A stretch of 6,760 nt of DNA from Bacteriovoracaceae bacterium UBA4573 (lineage in GTDB: Bacteria; Bdellovibrionota; UBA1018; UBA923), in contig DGKJ01000005.1 in assembly GCA_002387735.1 (NCBI GenBank), positions 1 to 6,760 on the forward strand, in the 5' to 3' direction. Below, one piece after another: positions 1 to 6,046 of the stretch; within the stretch, counting starts at the first letter, position 1; every line of letters starts with the position of its first letter. The position numbers and the translations under genes were made by a program. A model generated the notes under the pieces. The model was not told where the DNA came from. It made no database searches and saw only the letters and a program-made list of their open reading frames with translations.

Positions 1-741
1 CGCTTGGTCCACGAGGGCCGCCGCCACCGTGCTGTCGACCCCACCCGAGAGCGCACAGATCGCCACGTTCTGACCTACCGTTTTTCGGATCTCGCCTACT
101 TTCTCGCTCATGTACAAACCAACGTTCCAGCTTGGCACGCACTTACACACCTCGAACACAAACCTTTTTAGAATTTCGATCCCGCGTTCGGTGTGCGCCA
201 CCTCGGGGTGGAACTGAACGGCAAAAAGTTTGCGCGCGCGGTCTTCCATCGCGGCAGGGCTCTGGTTGTGAGAAGTGGCGGTTAACGAAAATCCGGCCGG
301 CAGTTGCCCGATTTCATCACCATGACTCATCCACACTGGCAGTTCTCCATTAAAATCCGGAATCACTGCACTGCTTTTTTTAAGTTTAATGCGAGCTCTT
401 CCGTATTCCCGAGTTTTCGCCGCAATAACGTTGCCGCCAAAATGCGCGGCCATGTACTGCATGCCGTAGCAAATTCCCAGAACCGGAATGTTCATTGTCC
501 AAATCTTGGTGCTAGCCTTGGGAGATTTCGGATCATAAACCGAATACGGCCCCCCCGAAAGAATCAGTCCCTGGGGAGCGAATTTTTCGATCGATCCAAA
601 CGGCGCATCGCTCGGGTAAATTTCGCAATAAACTTCGAGTTCGCGCAAACGCCGCGCTATCAACTGCGTGAACTGCGAACCGAAATCTAAAATCAAAATA
701 CGCGATGCCGCACCTGATTTTTTTTTCTGATTAGCCGACAT
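1..741 (-). CDS. guaA: GMP synthase (glutamine-hydrolysing), N-terminal 247 codons, cut by window edge
   Basis: Converts XMP to GMP with ATP and glutamine, the last step of guanine nucleotide synthesis, in the cytosol. Reading the minus strand from the ATG at 741-739 gives an open frame to the window edge with no stop. The class I glutamine amidotransferase domain is complete: LILDFGSQ near residues 16-23, the nucleophile Cys91 in GICYGMQ, MSHGDE near 139-144, and the His178/Glu180 pair in FHPE. The ATP pyrophosphatase domain begins with the P-loop SGGVDST at 232-238, just before the edge. The start overlaps the end of guaB by 11 bases (ATGTCGGCTAA). A purine-rich AAGGA lies about 14 bases upstream, rather far, so translational coupling to guaB is likely. 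The N-terminus carries a Lys triplet coded by nine consecutive A. Identification is secure from motifs; the synthetase and dimerisation parts lie outside the window. Confidence 0.97.
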   Translation of the reverse strand, partial: MSANQKKKSGAASRILILDFGSQFTQLIARRLRELEVYCEIYPSDAPFGSIEKFAPQGLILSGGPYSVYDPKSPKASTKIWTMNIPVLGICYGMQYMAAHFGGNVIAAKTREYGRARIKLKKSSAVIPDFNGELPVWMSHGDEIGQLPAGFSLTATSHNQSPAAMEDRARKLFAVQFHPEVAHTERGIEILKRFVFEVCKCVPSWNVGLYMSEKVGEIRKTVGQNVAICALSGGVDSTVAAALVDQA

Positions 742-2194
742 TGTAATTCGGTGCTTCCTTCGTGATCACAACCCCGTGCGGGTGACTCTCGGCGAGCCCC
801 GCGGCCGTAATTCGGATGTATTTCGCCTTGCGAAGCTCGGCAAGGCCCTGCGCGCCAACATACCCCATTCCCGCTCGCAACCCACCGATGAGTTGGTGGA
901 TATTGCTCGAAAGCGTGCCGCGGTGCGGAACCCGACCTTCGATTCCTTCAGGTACTAGTTTGCTCGCTTCATCGACGTCGGCTTGAAAATAACGATCTTT
1001 CGAACCAACACGCATGGCACCCAGGGAACCCATCCCACGGTAAACTTTGTAGGTGCGACCTTGATATAAAATGGTTTCACCGGGCGACTCGTCAGTGCCC
1101 GCAAAAAGTGAGCCGATCATTACAGCCTCTGCTCCACCGGCCAGCGCTTTAGCTACATCGCCGCTGTATTTAATTCCGCCATCGCCGATCACGGGAATTC
1201 GGTGTTTCGCAGCTTCGCGCGCGCACTCACGAATGGCGGAAAATTGCGGCACGCCAATGCCCGCAACCACGCGAGTCGTGCAAATACTTCCGGGCCCAAT
1301 ACCGACTTTCACGGCATCGGCACCGGCCTGCACCAGTGCCCGAACTGCTTCCGGAGTAGCGACGTTGCCGCCCACCACTTCAATGCCCTTAAATTTTTTC
1401 TTAAGCCCTTTCACCGCATCCAAAACATTCTTGGAATGTCCATGCGCGCTATCTACAAAGAGCACGTCGACACCGGCGCTCACTAACTTTTCAGCACGCT
1501 CTTTGAGATCCGCCCCAACTCCGACAGCCGCTCCCACAGTTAAACGGCCAAACCCATCTTTCACTGCTAATGGGTATTTTTCTCGTTTTAGGATGTCTTT
1601 GATTGTGATCAATCCCCGCAACATTCCCTGGCGATCAACGACTGGAAGCTTTTCGATTCGGTGTTTATGAAGCAATTTTTTTGCTGCCTCAAGCGTAACG
1701 CCTTCGACTGCGGTTACCAAACCGTCTTTGGTCATGAGATCTTTCACTAACAAGTTGAGATTTTCTTCAAAGCGAATGTCACGATGAGTTAGTATTCCAA
1801 CGAGTTTGCCCTTTACGGTGACCGGCAAACCAGAAATTTTCGTACGCTGCATTAACTCAATCGCTTCACGCAACCGCACATTCGGAGCAATAGAAACGGG
1901 GTTGAGAATCATGCCCCACTCCGATTTTTTTACTCGTTCCACTTCGAGTGCCTGTTCGTCGGGGGTCATGTTTTTATGAATAACGCCAAGTCCGCCTTCT
2001 TGCGCCATCACGATGGCCGCACGGCTTTCGGTGACGGTGTCCATCGCTGCCGATACCAGCGGAATATTAAGTTTAATCTTGCGGGTTAACCGAGTGGCAA
2101 CGTTGACCTCAGAGGGTAAAACCTCCGAATAGGCTGGAACAAGCAACACGTCATCAAACGTGAGCCCCGTTGCAATATCTGCCACCGGTTTCAT
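731..2194 (-). CDS. guaB: Inosine-5'-monophosphate dehydrogenase
   Basis: Oxidises IMP to XMP with NAD+, the committed step of guanine nucleotide synthesis; GuaA next door uses the product. The protein of 487 residues matches the usual bacterial length of about 488. Visible in order: the N-terminal TFDDVLLVP motif (12-20); two CBS domains inserted at roughly 93-205; SAHGHS at 249-254; the catalytic loop GPGSICTT with Cys305; the phosphate/ribose-binding GDGG (Asp338); YRGMGS near 385-390; the mobile flap with Arg401-Tyr402 in KDRYFQ; and a C-terminal EAPNYNVG. The start is taken at 2194-2192 because AAGGGAG lies 6 bases upstream and the conserved family N-terminus begins there; a frame start 27 bases earlier adds nothing conserved. 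It overlaps the carbonic anhydrase stop by 4 bases (ATGA) and guaA by 11 bases. All key catalytic residues are present, so it should be active. Confidence 0.98.
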   Translation of the reverse strand: MKPVADIATGLTFDDVLLVPAYSEVLPSEVNVATRLTRKIKLNIPLVSAAMDTVTESRAAIVMAQEGGLGVIHKNMTPDEQALEVERVKKSEWGMILNPVSIAPNVRLREAIELMQRTKISGLPVTVKGKLVGILTHRDIRFEENLNLLVKDLMTKDGLVTAVEGVTLEAAKKLLHKHRIEKLPVVDRQGMLRGLITIKDILKREKYPLAVKDGFGRLTVGAAVGVGADLKERAEKLVSAGVDVLFVDSAHGHSKNVLDAVKGLKKKFKGIEVVGGNVATPEAVRALVQAGADAVKVGIGPGSICTTRVVAGIGVPQFSAIRECAREAAKHRIPVIGDGGIKYSGDVAKALAGGAEAVMIGSLFAGTDESPGETILYQGRTYKVYRGMGSLGAMRVGSKDRYFQADVDEASKLVPEGIEGRVPHRGTLSSNIHQLIGGLRAGMGYVGAQGLAELRKAKYIRITAAGLAESHPHGVVITKEAPNYNVG

Positions 2195-2733
2195 TTTTCG
2201 CTCCCTTTGGTCGCAGCCCACGGCCCGTCTTCACGGTACCAAGCCACGTATTGTTTGTAGTTTTCAGGACTCTGGTGCAAGAACGCGATTTCTTCGTCGC
2301 GCAGAGGTCGCACCACTTTTCCGGGACTTCCAAGCACCATCGAACGCGGCGGAATCACCATGTTTTGCGTCACTAGGGCACCCGCACCAATGACACTTTC
2401 CTCACCAACCACAGCACCATCTAAAACCACGGCCCGCATGCCGACCAACACAAAGTCTTTAATGGTACAACCGTGCAAGGTAACACTATGCCCTACCGTC
2501 ACGCCATTTCCTATTTTAAGAGCGGCCGTCTTATGGGTGACATGGAGTATGCTGCCGTCCTGAACATTGGTGTCACGCCCAATGCGAACAGTGTTCACAT
2601 CACCGCGAATCACAACGTTGAACCAGACCGACGAATTTTCGCCGATTTCAACGTCGCCAATGATGTCGGAACTAGGTGTAACAAAAACACTGGAATGTAA
2701 TTTTGGCGAAACGCCACGAAAGGAATGAAGCAT
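2191..2733 (-). CDS. Gamma-class carbonic anhydrase / YrdA-PaaY family hexapeptide-repeat protein
   Basis: A 180-residue left-handed beta-helix protein of the family that contains Cam carbonic anhydrase, YrdA and PaaY; members are trimeric and bind a metal with three histidines at subunit interfaces. Hexapeptide repeats run from about residue 18 to 140 (for example IGDVEIGENSSVW, VTVGHSVTLHG, VIGAGALV). The expected ligands are present: His64 in NVQDGSILH, and His82 and His87 in GHSVTLHG. Arg43 in IRGD and Gln58 in NVQDG, both conserved around the active site, are also there. A C-terminal helix follows (about 145-166). The acidic loop carrying the proton-shuttle Glu of Cam is absent, as in most YrdA-like proteins, so carbonic anhydrase activity is possible but not certain. 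No Shine-Dalgarno is seen before the ATG. The stop overlaps the guaB start by 4 bases, so the two are probably translated together. Family confident; substrate unproven. Confidence 0.93.
   Translation of the reverse strand: MLHSFRGVSPKLHSSVFVTPSSDIIGDVEIGENSSVWFNVVIRGDVNTVRIGRDTNVQDGSILHVTHKTAALKIGNGVTVGHSVTLHGCTIKDFVLVGMRAVVLDGAVVGEESVIGAGALVTQNMVIPPRSMVLGSPGKVVRPLRDEEIAFLHQSPENYKQYVAWYREDGPWAATKGSEK
2201..2207 (-). promoter_or_regulatory. Shine-Dalgarno site of guaB
   Basis: AAGGGAG on the minus strand, 6 bases before the ATG at 2194. It is the clearest ribosome-binding site in the window and decides the guaB start against the upstream in-frame codon at 2221. It sits inside the last codons of the carbonic anhydrase gene. 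Confidence 0.8.
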
Positions 2734-2740
2734 ACGAATA

Positions 2741-2768
2741 ATTACAATGCAGTGTCTTTGATCGGCAA
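2741..2768 (-). promoter_or_regulatory. Possible sigma-70-type promoter before the carbonic anhydrase gene
   Basis: Minus strand TTGCCG (2768-2763, 4 of 6 to TTGACA), a 16-base spacer and TGTAAT (2746-2741, 5 of 6 to TATAAT). The -10 ends 7 bases before the ATG at 2733, so a transcript from it would have almost no leader, which fits the missing Shine-Dalgarno. This is a consensus match by eye and would be an internal promoter for the carbonic anhydrase-guaBA part of the cluster. Confidence 0.35.
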
Positions 2769-2817
2769 CAAAAATACGGCCGAACCTTCGTTTTTACGCA
2801 AAGCATCACGAAGATTA
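2742..2817 (-). other. Protein-like 24-codon tail in the +1 frame after the lipoprotein stop
   Basis: The lipoprotein frame ends at TTT-TAA (2820-2815). Reading on after skipping one T of the TTTT run gives AAT CTT CGT GAT and 20 further sense codons, coding NLRDALRKNEGSAVF and then LLPIKDTAL, then a TAA at 2744-2742. The tail has a normal amphipathic and hydrophobic make-up and ordinary codons, has no start codon of its own near its beginning, and stops 8 bases before the carbonic anhydrase ATG. It may be the original C-terminus of the lipoprotein, separated by a one-base indel (real or a sequencing error), or a +1 frameshift product. Chance cannot be excluded, since 24 open codons are not rare. 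Confidence 0.35.
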
Positions 2818-3423
2818 AAAGGGCTCGAGCTCGCCGACAAACTCGAATGCAGCAAACGAGAGACTCTCGTTACTGGCCTCGAATAACGGTACCCAATCGA
2901 CCGGGGCAATTCTAAGAATAAACTCTTGCGTGTCTGCCCCGTTGGGCACCTCGAAAAGTAAGTCTTCCGCTTTTTTGGTTGGTAGCGGCCAAGCCACCTC
3001 TCCTACCTTTGCGGAACCATCGAAAAGTAAATCGGAAAAGCCGTCTTGTTCGACCTGAATTCCTAATCGCAATCGAAGGTCCCGGAACACTCCCGTCGAA
3101 CCAATCTGCATTTTGATTTGTTCCACGAAGAGTCGCGTTGTCGAGTCGGCAGCATTCGTTGGTGAAGGCTCCACCCGTACCACGAGTTCACCGGAAAGAG
3201 GCGCGCGCTCGATAGCCTCAACGAGCAAATGGTTGCCTTCGTAAATGTATCGTCGAAGCGAAATCGCACTATTGGTGGTCGTTAGCGCAGCCCGAAATCG
3301 CTGCGTAGGCGCTGGCTCAGCACCGGGGTCCGAAGGGCAGCCGCTCACGCCTGCCGTGGCAAGCAAAAGTACAACTGCACCAAGCGTCCTAACTTGAAAG
3401 AACTGGTTCCAAATCCCCTTCAT
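2815..3423 (-). CDS. Predicted lipoprotein of unknown function
   Basis: Not a family I recognise. The 202-residue product starts with a lipoprotein signal peptide: a short polar N-terminus with Lys2 and Arg12, a hydrophobic core (LGAVVLLLATAG) and the lipobox VSGC, with Cys29 as the lipidated residue. A short linker rich in Pro, Ala and Asp (PSDPGAEPAPTQ) follows, then a body of alternating hydrophobic and polar stretches suggesting a beta-rich domain, with VEWs of the type VAWPLPTKK near 145 and LRIAPVDWVPLF near 172. Asp at +4 and Pro at +2 after the Cys do not give the Asp+2 inner-membrane retention signal, so outer-membrane sorting is possible. The ATG at 3423-3421 has GGGGG 6 bases upstream and is preferred to a TTG two codons earlier. 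The gene overlaps the end of miaB by 35 bases in another frame. Its stop may not be the original one (see the tail at 2742-2817). Confidence 0.8.
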   Translation of the reverse strand: MKGIWNQFFQVRTLGAVVLLLATAGVSGCPSDPGAEPAPTQRFRAALTTTNSAISLRRYIYEGNHLLVEAIERAPLSGELVVRVEPSPTNAADSTTRLFVEQIKMQIGSTGVFRDLRLRLGIQVEQDGFSDLLFDGSAKVGEVAWPLPTKKAEDLLFEVPNGADTQEFILRIAPVDWVPLFEASNESLSFAAFEFVGELEPF

Positions 3424-4792
3424 CGACAACCCCCGTTAACGCTAGACCCGTAGCCCGTTCGATTCGAACTTGAACAAATTTCCCTTTTAAATCTCGCGCG
3501 CCTTCGAACGCAAAATTAACTACTTTATTGCAACGACTCCGACCCATGAACATGTTTTGCGACTTCGATGTTTTAAGTGCTTTGGTGCGCCCCTCTACTA
3601 AGACTTCCATCGACTTGCCGACGAGGCGCTGATTGTTTTCGTTGGCAATCTCGACTGCACGGCGTTGAAAGCGCAACAATCGCTCATGTTTCACTTCATT
3701 CGGAACATCATCTTGCAGTTTTGCCGCTTTGGTTCCAGGGCGCGGGCTGTAAGCGAACGCGTAGACAATATCGAAACGCAGATCTTCGAGAAGCTTCATC
3801 GTAAGTTCAAAATCGGCGTCGGTCTCAGTGGGAAATCCAATGATCATGTCGGTAGACAACGCGCCGTCTGGGCAGCGCTCGCGCCATTTTCGAATCTGCT
3901 CGTAATAGGTTTCGATTTTGTAGTGCCGATGCATTTTTTCCAGCACTGCGTTGGATCCACTCTGAACGGGCAGATGCAACTGATTGCAAAGGGCTCGCAC
4001 ACTGCCGTAACAGTTGATTAGATCGTCGCTAAAGTCGATCGGGTGCGAACTGGTAAATCGCAAGCGTTTAAGCTCGGCGACACTATCGAGCGCGCGCAAA
4101 AGCTGCGGAAACGTTTCGTTGTTGCCTTTACCGAACGAATTCACGTTCTGGCCAAGCAGCGTGACTTCGCGCACGCCAAGCAACACCAAACGCTGCACAT
4201 CTGCGACTAACTCCGCAATCGGGCGACTTTTTTCGCGACCCCTCGTAAACGGCACTATGCAGAAACTACAAAACTTATCGCAGCCTTTCATAATGTTGAC
4301 GAACGCCGATGCGGACTGATGAAACACTTTTGTGTCGGTCGAATATTCGCGAGTTTTGTCGAACTCGTTGTAAACCACGTGGCGATGTCCGCTTTGCACT
4401 TCGTGCACAATTTCGGGCAACTGATCGATCGTGTCGGTTCCGAAAACGAAATCAATGTGGGGATTACGTTTAAAAAGCTTAGCGCCGTCGAGCTGACCGA
4501 CGCAGCCTCCGATTCCAATAATTTGTTTTTTGCCCTGGGCCCGGTCCACTCGACCACGGTTTTTGGTCATTCCTCCCAAGGCCGAAACCATTTTATGAAC
4601 TGCTTTTTCGCGCACTTCGCAGCCATTTAGGATGATGACATCGGCCTGTTCCGCCGTCGCCGCTTGCTCTGCGCCCGATTCCGCCAAAAGCACCGACATG
4701 CGTTCGGTGTCTGCCACATTCATTTGGCAACCAAACGTCTTGATATAAAAAGTTTTTTTCGCATCTGGCGAAAAGTTTAAGTCGGCACTCAT
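3389..4792 (-). CDS. miaB: tRNA-2-methylthio-N6-dimethylallyladenosine synthase MiaB
   Basis: A radical-SAM methylthiotransferase that adds the 2-methylthio group to i6A37 of tRNAs reading codons that begin with U. The 467 residues are close to the usual length of about 440-475. The N-terminal UPF0004 domain has the three cluster-binding cysteines Cys22 (FGCQMN), Cys58 (ILNGCEVREKA) and Cys97 (GGCVGQ). The radical-SAM domain carries Cys171, Cys175 and Cys178 (CDKFCSFC) followed by IVPFTRGREKSR. LHLPVQSGS at 272-280 and IIGFPTET at 317-324 are family hallmarks. The C-terminal TRAM RNA-binding domain covers about 390-457. The usual NTC around the second cysteine is NGC here; the cysteine itself is kept. 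The related RimO would have a different signature at LPVQSGS and the C-terminus, and CQMN fits MiaB. The gene follows a 101-base gap after the kinase gene and overlaps the lipoprotein gene by 35 bases, so it probably heads the lipoprotein-carbonic anhydrase-guaBA cluster. Confidence 0.97.
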   Translation of the reverse strand: MSADLNFSPDAKKTFYIKTFGCQMNVADTERMSVLLAESGAEQAATAEQADVIILNGCEVREKAVHKMVSALGGMTKNRGRVDRAQGKKQIIGIGGCVGQLDGAKLFKRNPHIDFVFGTDTIDQLPEIVHEVQSGHRHVVYNEFDKTREYSTDTKVFHQSASAFVNIMKGCDKFCSFCIVPFTRGREKSRPIAELVADVQRLVLLGVREVTLLGQNVNSFGKGNNETFPQLLRALDSVAELKRLRFTSSHPIDFSDDLINCYGSVRALCNQLHLPVQSGSNAVLEKMHRHYKIETYYEQIRKWRERCPDGALSTDMIIGFPTETDADFELTMKLLEDLRFDIVYAFAYSPRPGTKAAKLQDDVPNEVKHERLLRFQRRAVEIANENNQRLVGKSMEVLVEGRTKALKTSKSQNMFMGRSRCNKVVNFAFEGARDLKGKFVQVRIERATGLALTGVVDEGDLEPVLSS

Positions 4793-4805
4793 GAGTAGAG
4801 CCTGA

Positions 4806-4832
4806 CTTATACGTTCTGACTAATCGAGTCAA
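4806..4832 (-). promoter_or_regulatory. Possible promoter before miaB
   Basis: In the 101-base gap between the kinase stop and the miaB start, the minus strand has TTGACT (4832-4827, 5 of 6) and TATAAG (4811-4806, 5 of 6), separated by only 15 bases, shorter than the best 17. The -10 ends 13 bases before the miaB ATG, leaving a leader of about 6 bases. No convincing Shine-Dalgarno lies before miaB. The rest of the gap is GC-rich (a run of six C near 4872-4877 on the complementary reading) with only small 4-bp hairpins and no T-run, so no factor-independent terminator is seen for the kinase gene. Confidence 0.4.
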
Positions 4833-4893
4833 TAACTTCCATGGTCTGGCCGCGAGGCGGGCGCAAGCGACCGGGGGGCGGGCAACAAAAACC

Positions 4894-6033
4894 CTATTTT
4901 ACCTTCTCCAACCGCTGCCGCGAGAGCACCAAGAGCTCTTCCGGGTCGGTGGAGTCCTCGGGGAAACTAGCCAACCCGGCCCGGGCGTTGGTTAAAAACT
5001 TTGCAGCTTCGCGATTCATTTCGGCAAACAATCGCGAAACAATTTTCGGGGCGTCGGATTTTTTACAATCGTCCATGACGACGGCAATCTGCCCTGCCCG
5101 CGGGAGCGTGTACACCGCATCAGATGCCCGAAAAAGCGCAGACCGCAGTGTGGACACTACCGCTTGAAATGACTTTACCGGGACCTCTAGTATCAAAAGC
5201 GATGTGGCGCCAAGTTCGGTGCGTAGTGCGTAAATGCGACTCTCTAAAACCTTTAGCAGAGCCCGCTCATTGTCGAGCACCGGAAGCTCTACTCGAACGG
5301 CGAACTGACCATTCGCTAGTTCGGCGTTCAATACGCCCTCATGTTGCGCAATGGTTTCGGCCGCAATCGCCAGAGATCCGCCTACCCCTTCGTGGACCCG
5401 ATCGAGCACCGCCTCTCGCTGCGAAAATATTGTAAAAATATCCCGCAGCTCCTTAGCAGTTATATTCGATGTCGTGGGATTGGTGCATTCGAACACCACC
5501 TTTCCGACTCGTTCCACGGCTAGCTTTACGTTCAGTTTGCCACCGGGCGAACCAAATTTCAGCGCATTTTCGCAGATCGATCGAAACACTTGTTCCAATC
5601 GAAACGCGTCGCCGAGTATCACCGGTAAATCGCGCTCGATCGAGAGCGTCAGCTCATAACCCGCAGCGTTCGCACGGTCGCAAAATTTGTCGAGAATCGG
5701 CAGCAGAAGATTTTTTAATGGCACTTCCTGAAAGCGACACACCAATCGCCCAGATACAAGTTTCGATAAATCCAGCAGCTCGTTTAAGGTTGAATTCAAA
5801 CGTTCGGCATTTCGTAGCGCCATTCCAAGGAACATTTCCCGTTCTTTTGGCAACACGTCTTCACTGCTAAGCATTTTAATGGCATTCAGTACGCCCGTGA
5901 GCGGCGTGCGCAACTCGTGCGACACCAGCGAAAGCAAATCGTGTTTGGTTCGCTCAATGACCGACTTCGAAGTTTCGCCGCCATTGTTCTTTTTTTTACT
6001 GTTTCGAGATGGCGTTACAGTTTTTTTTCCCAT
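4894..6033 (-). CDS. Soluble histidine-kinase-like protein with degenerate ATPase and degenerate GGDEF-like C-terminus
   Basis: The 379 residues contain no signal peptide or membrane segment. A Lys/Asn-rich N-tail (1-22) leads straight into a HisKA dimerisation domain with the H-box SHELRTPLTG, phospho-acceptor His39, and a second helix to about 95 (LNELLDLSKL). A HATPase_c-like region follows (about 105-253). Its N-box is SICENALKF with Asn156 kept but the first Asn changed to Ser152. The G1 box, normally DxGxG, reads CTNPTTSN and lacks the adenine-binding Asp. The G2 region GVGGSLAIAAE is only partly kept. From about 256 to 379 the pattern of a GGDEF domain is recognisable (LLILEVPVKSF, SDAVYTLPR, a hydrophobic strand, AGLASFPED, EELLVLSRQRLEKVK), but the signature GG(D/E)EF is replaced by RAGQI at 312-316. 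Thus there is probably no cyclase activity, and kinase activity is doubtful. There is no N-terminal sensor domain and no neighbouring response regulator. The start lies 13 bases after the H-protein-like gene and has no clear Shine-Dalgarno. HisKA assignment is firm, GGDEF-like assignment moderate. Confidence 0.88.
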   Translation of the reverse strand: MGKKTVTPSRNSKKKNNGGETSKSVIERTKHDLLSLVSHELRTPLTGVLNAIKMLSSEDVLPKEREMFLGMALRNAERLNSTLNELLDLSKLVSGRLVCRFQEVPLKNLLLPILDKFCDRANAAGYELTLSIERDLPVILGDAFRLEQVFRSICENALKFGSPGGKLNVKLAVERVGKVVFECTNPTTSNITAKELRDIFTIFSQREAVLDRVHEGVGGSLAIAAETIAQHEGVLNAELANGQFAVRVELPVLDNERALLKVLESRIYALRTELGATSLLILEVPVKSFQAVVSTLRSALFRASDAVYTLPRAGQIAVVMDDCKKSDAPKIVSRLFAEMNREAAKFLTNARAGLASFPEDSTDPEELLVLSRQRLEKVK

Positions 6034-6046
6034 CGCATCGTGCTTT

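Noticed and set aside
132..690. Two plus-strand open frames of 73 and 128 codons
   Set aside because: They are antisense to guaA, whose minus-strand frame is continuous with all amidotransferase motifs.
1071..1670. 199-codon open frame on the plus strand
   Set aside because: It lies wholly inside guaB on the opposite strand, is Ser/Pro/Thr/Ala-rich as expected for a shadow frame, and has no recognisable motif.
2195..2221. Nine-codon earlier start for guaB
   Set aside because: The ATG at 2194 has AAGGGAG 6 bases upstream, the 4-base coupling overlap and the conserved family N-terminus.
3063..3269. 68-codon minus-strand frame inside the lipoprotein gene
   Set aside because: It is in another frame of a gene with a clear signal peptide and lipobox, and it has no features of its own.
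3424..3429. TTG start two codons before the lipoprotein ATG
   Set aside because: The ATG at 3423 has a GGGGG ribosome site at proper distance, while the TTG would leave none.
4288..4832. Minus-strand frames of 89 and 79 codons over the miaB 5' half
   Set aside because: They lie in other frames of miaB, which carries all six cluster cysteines in its own frame.
4840..4893. Possible intrinsic terminator in the GC-rich gap after the kinase gene
   Set aside because: Only weak 4-bp hairpins such as CCGC-CTC-GCGG can be formed and no T-run follows.
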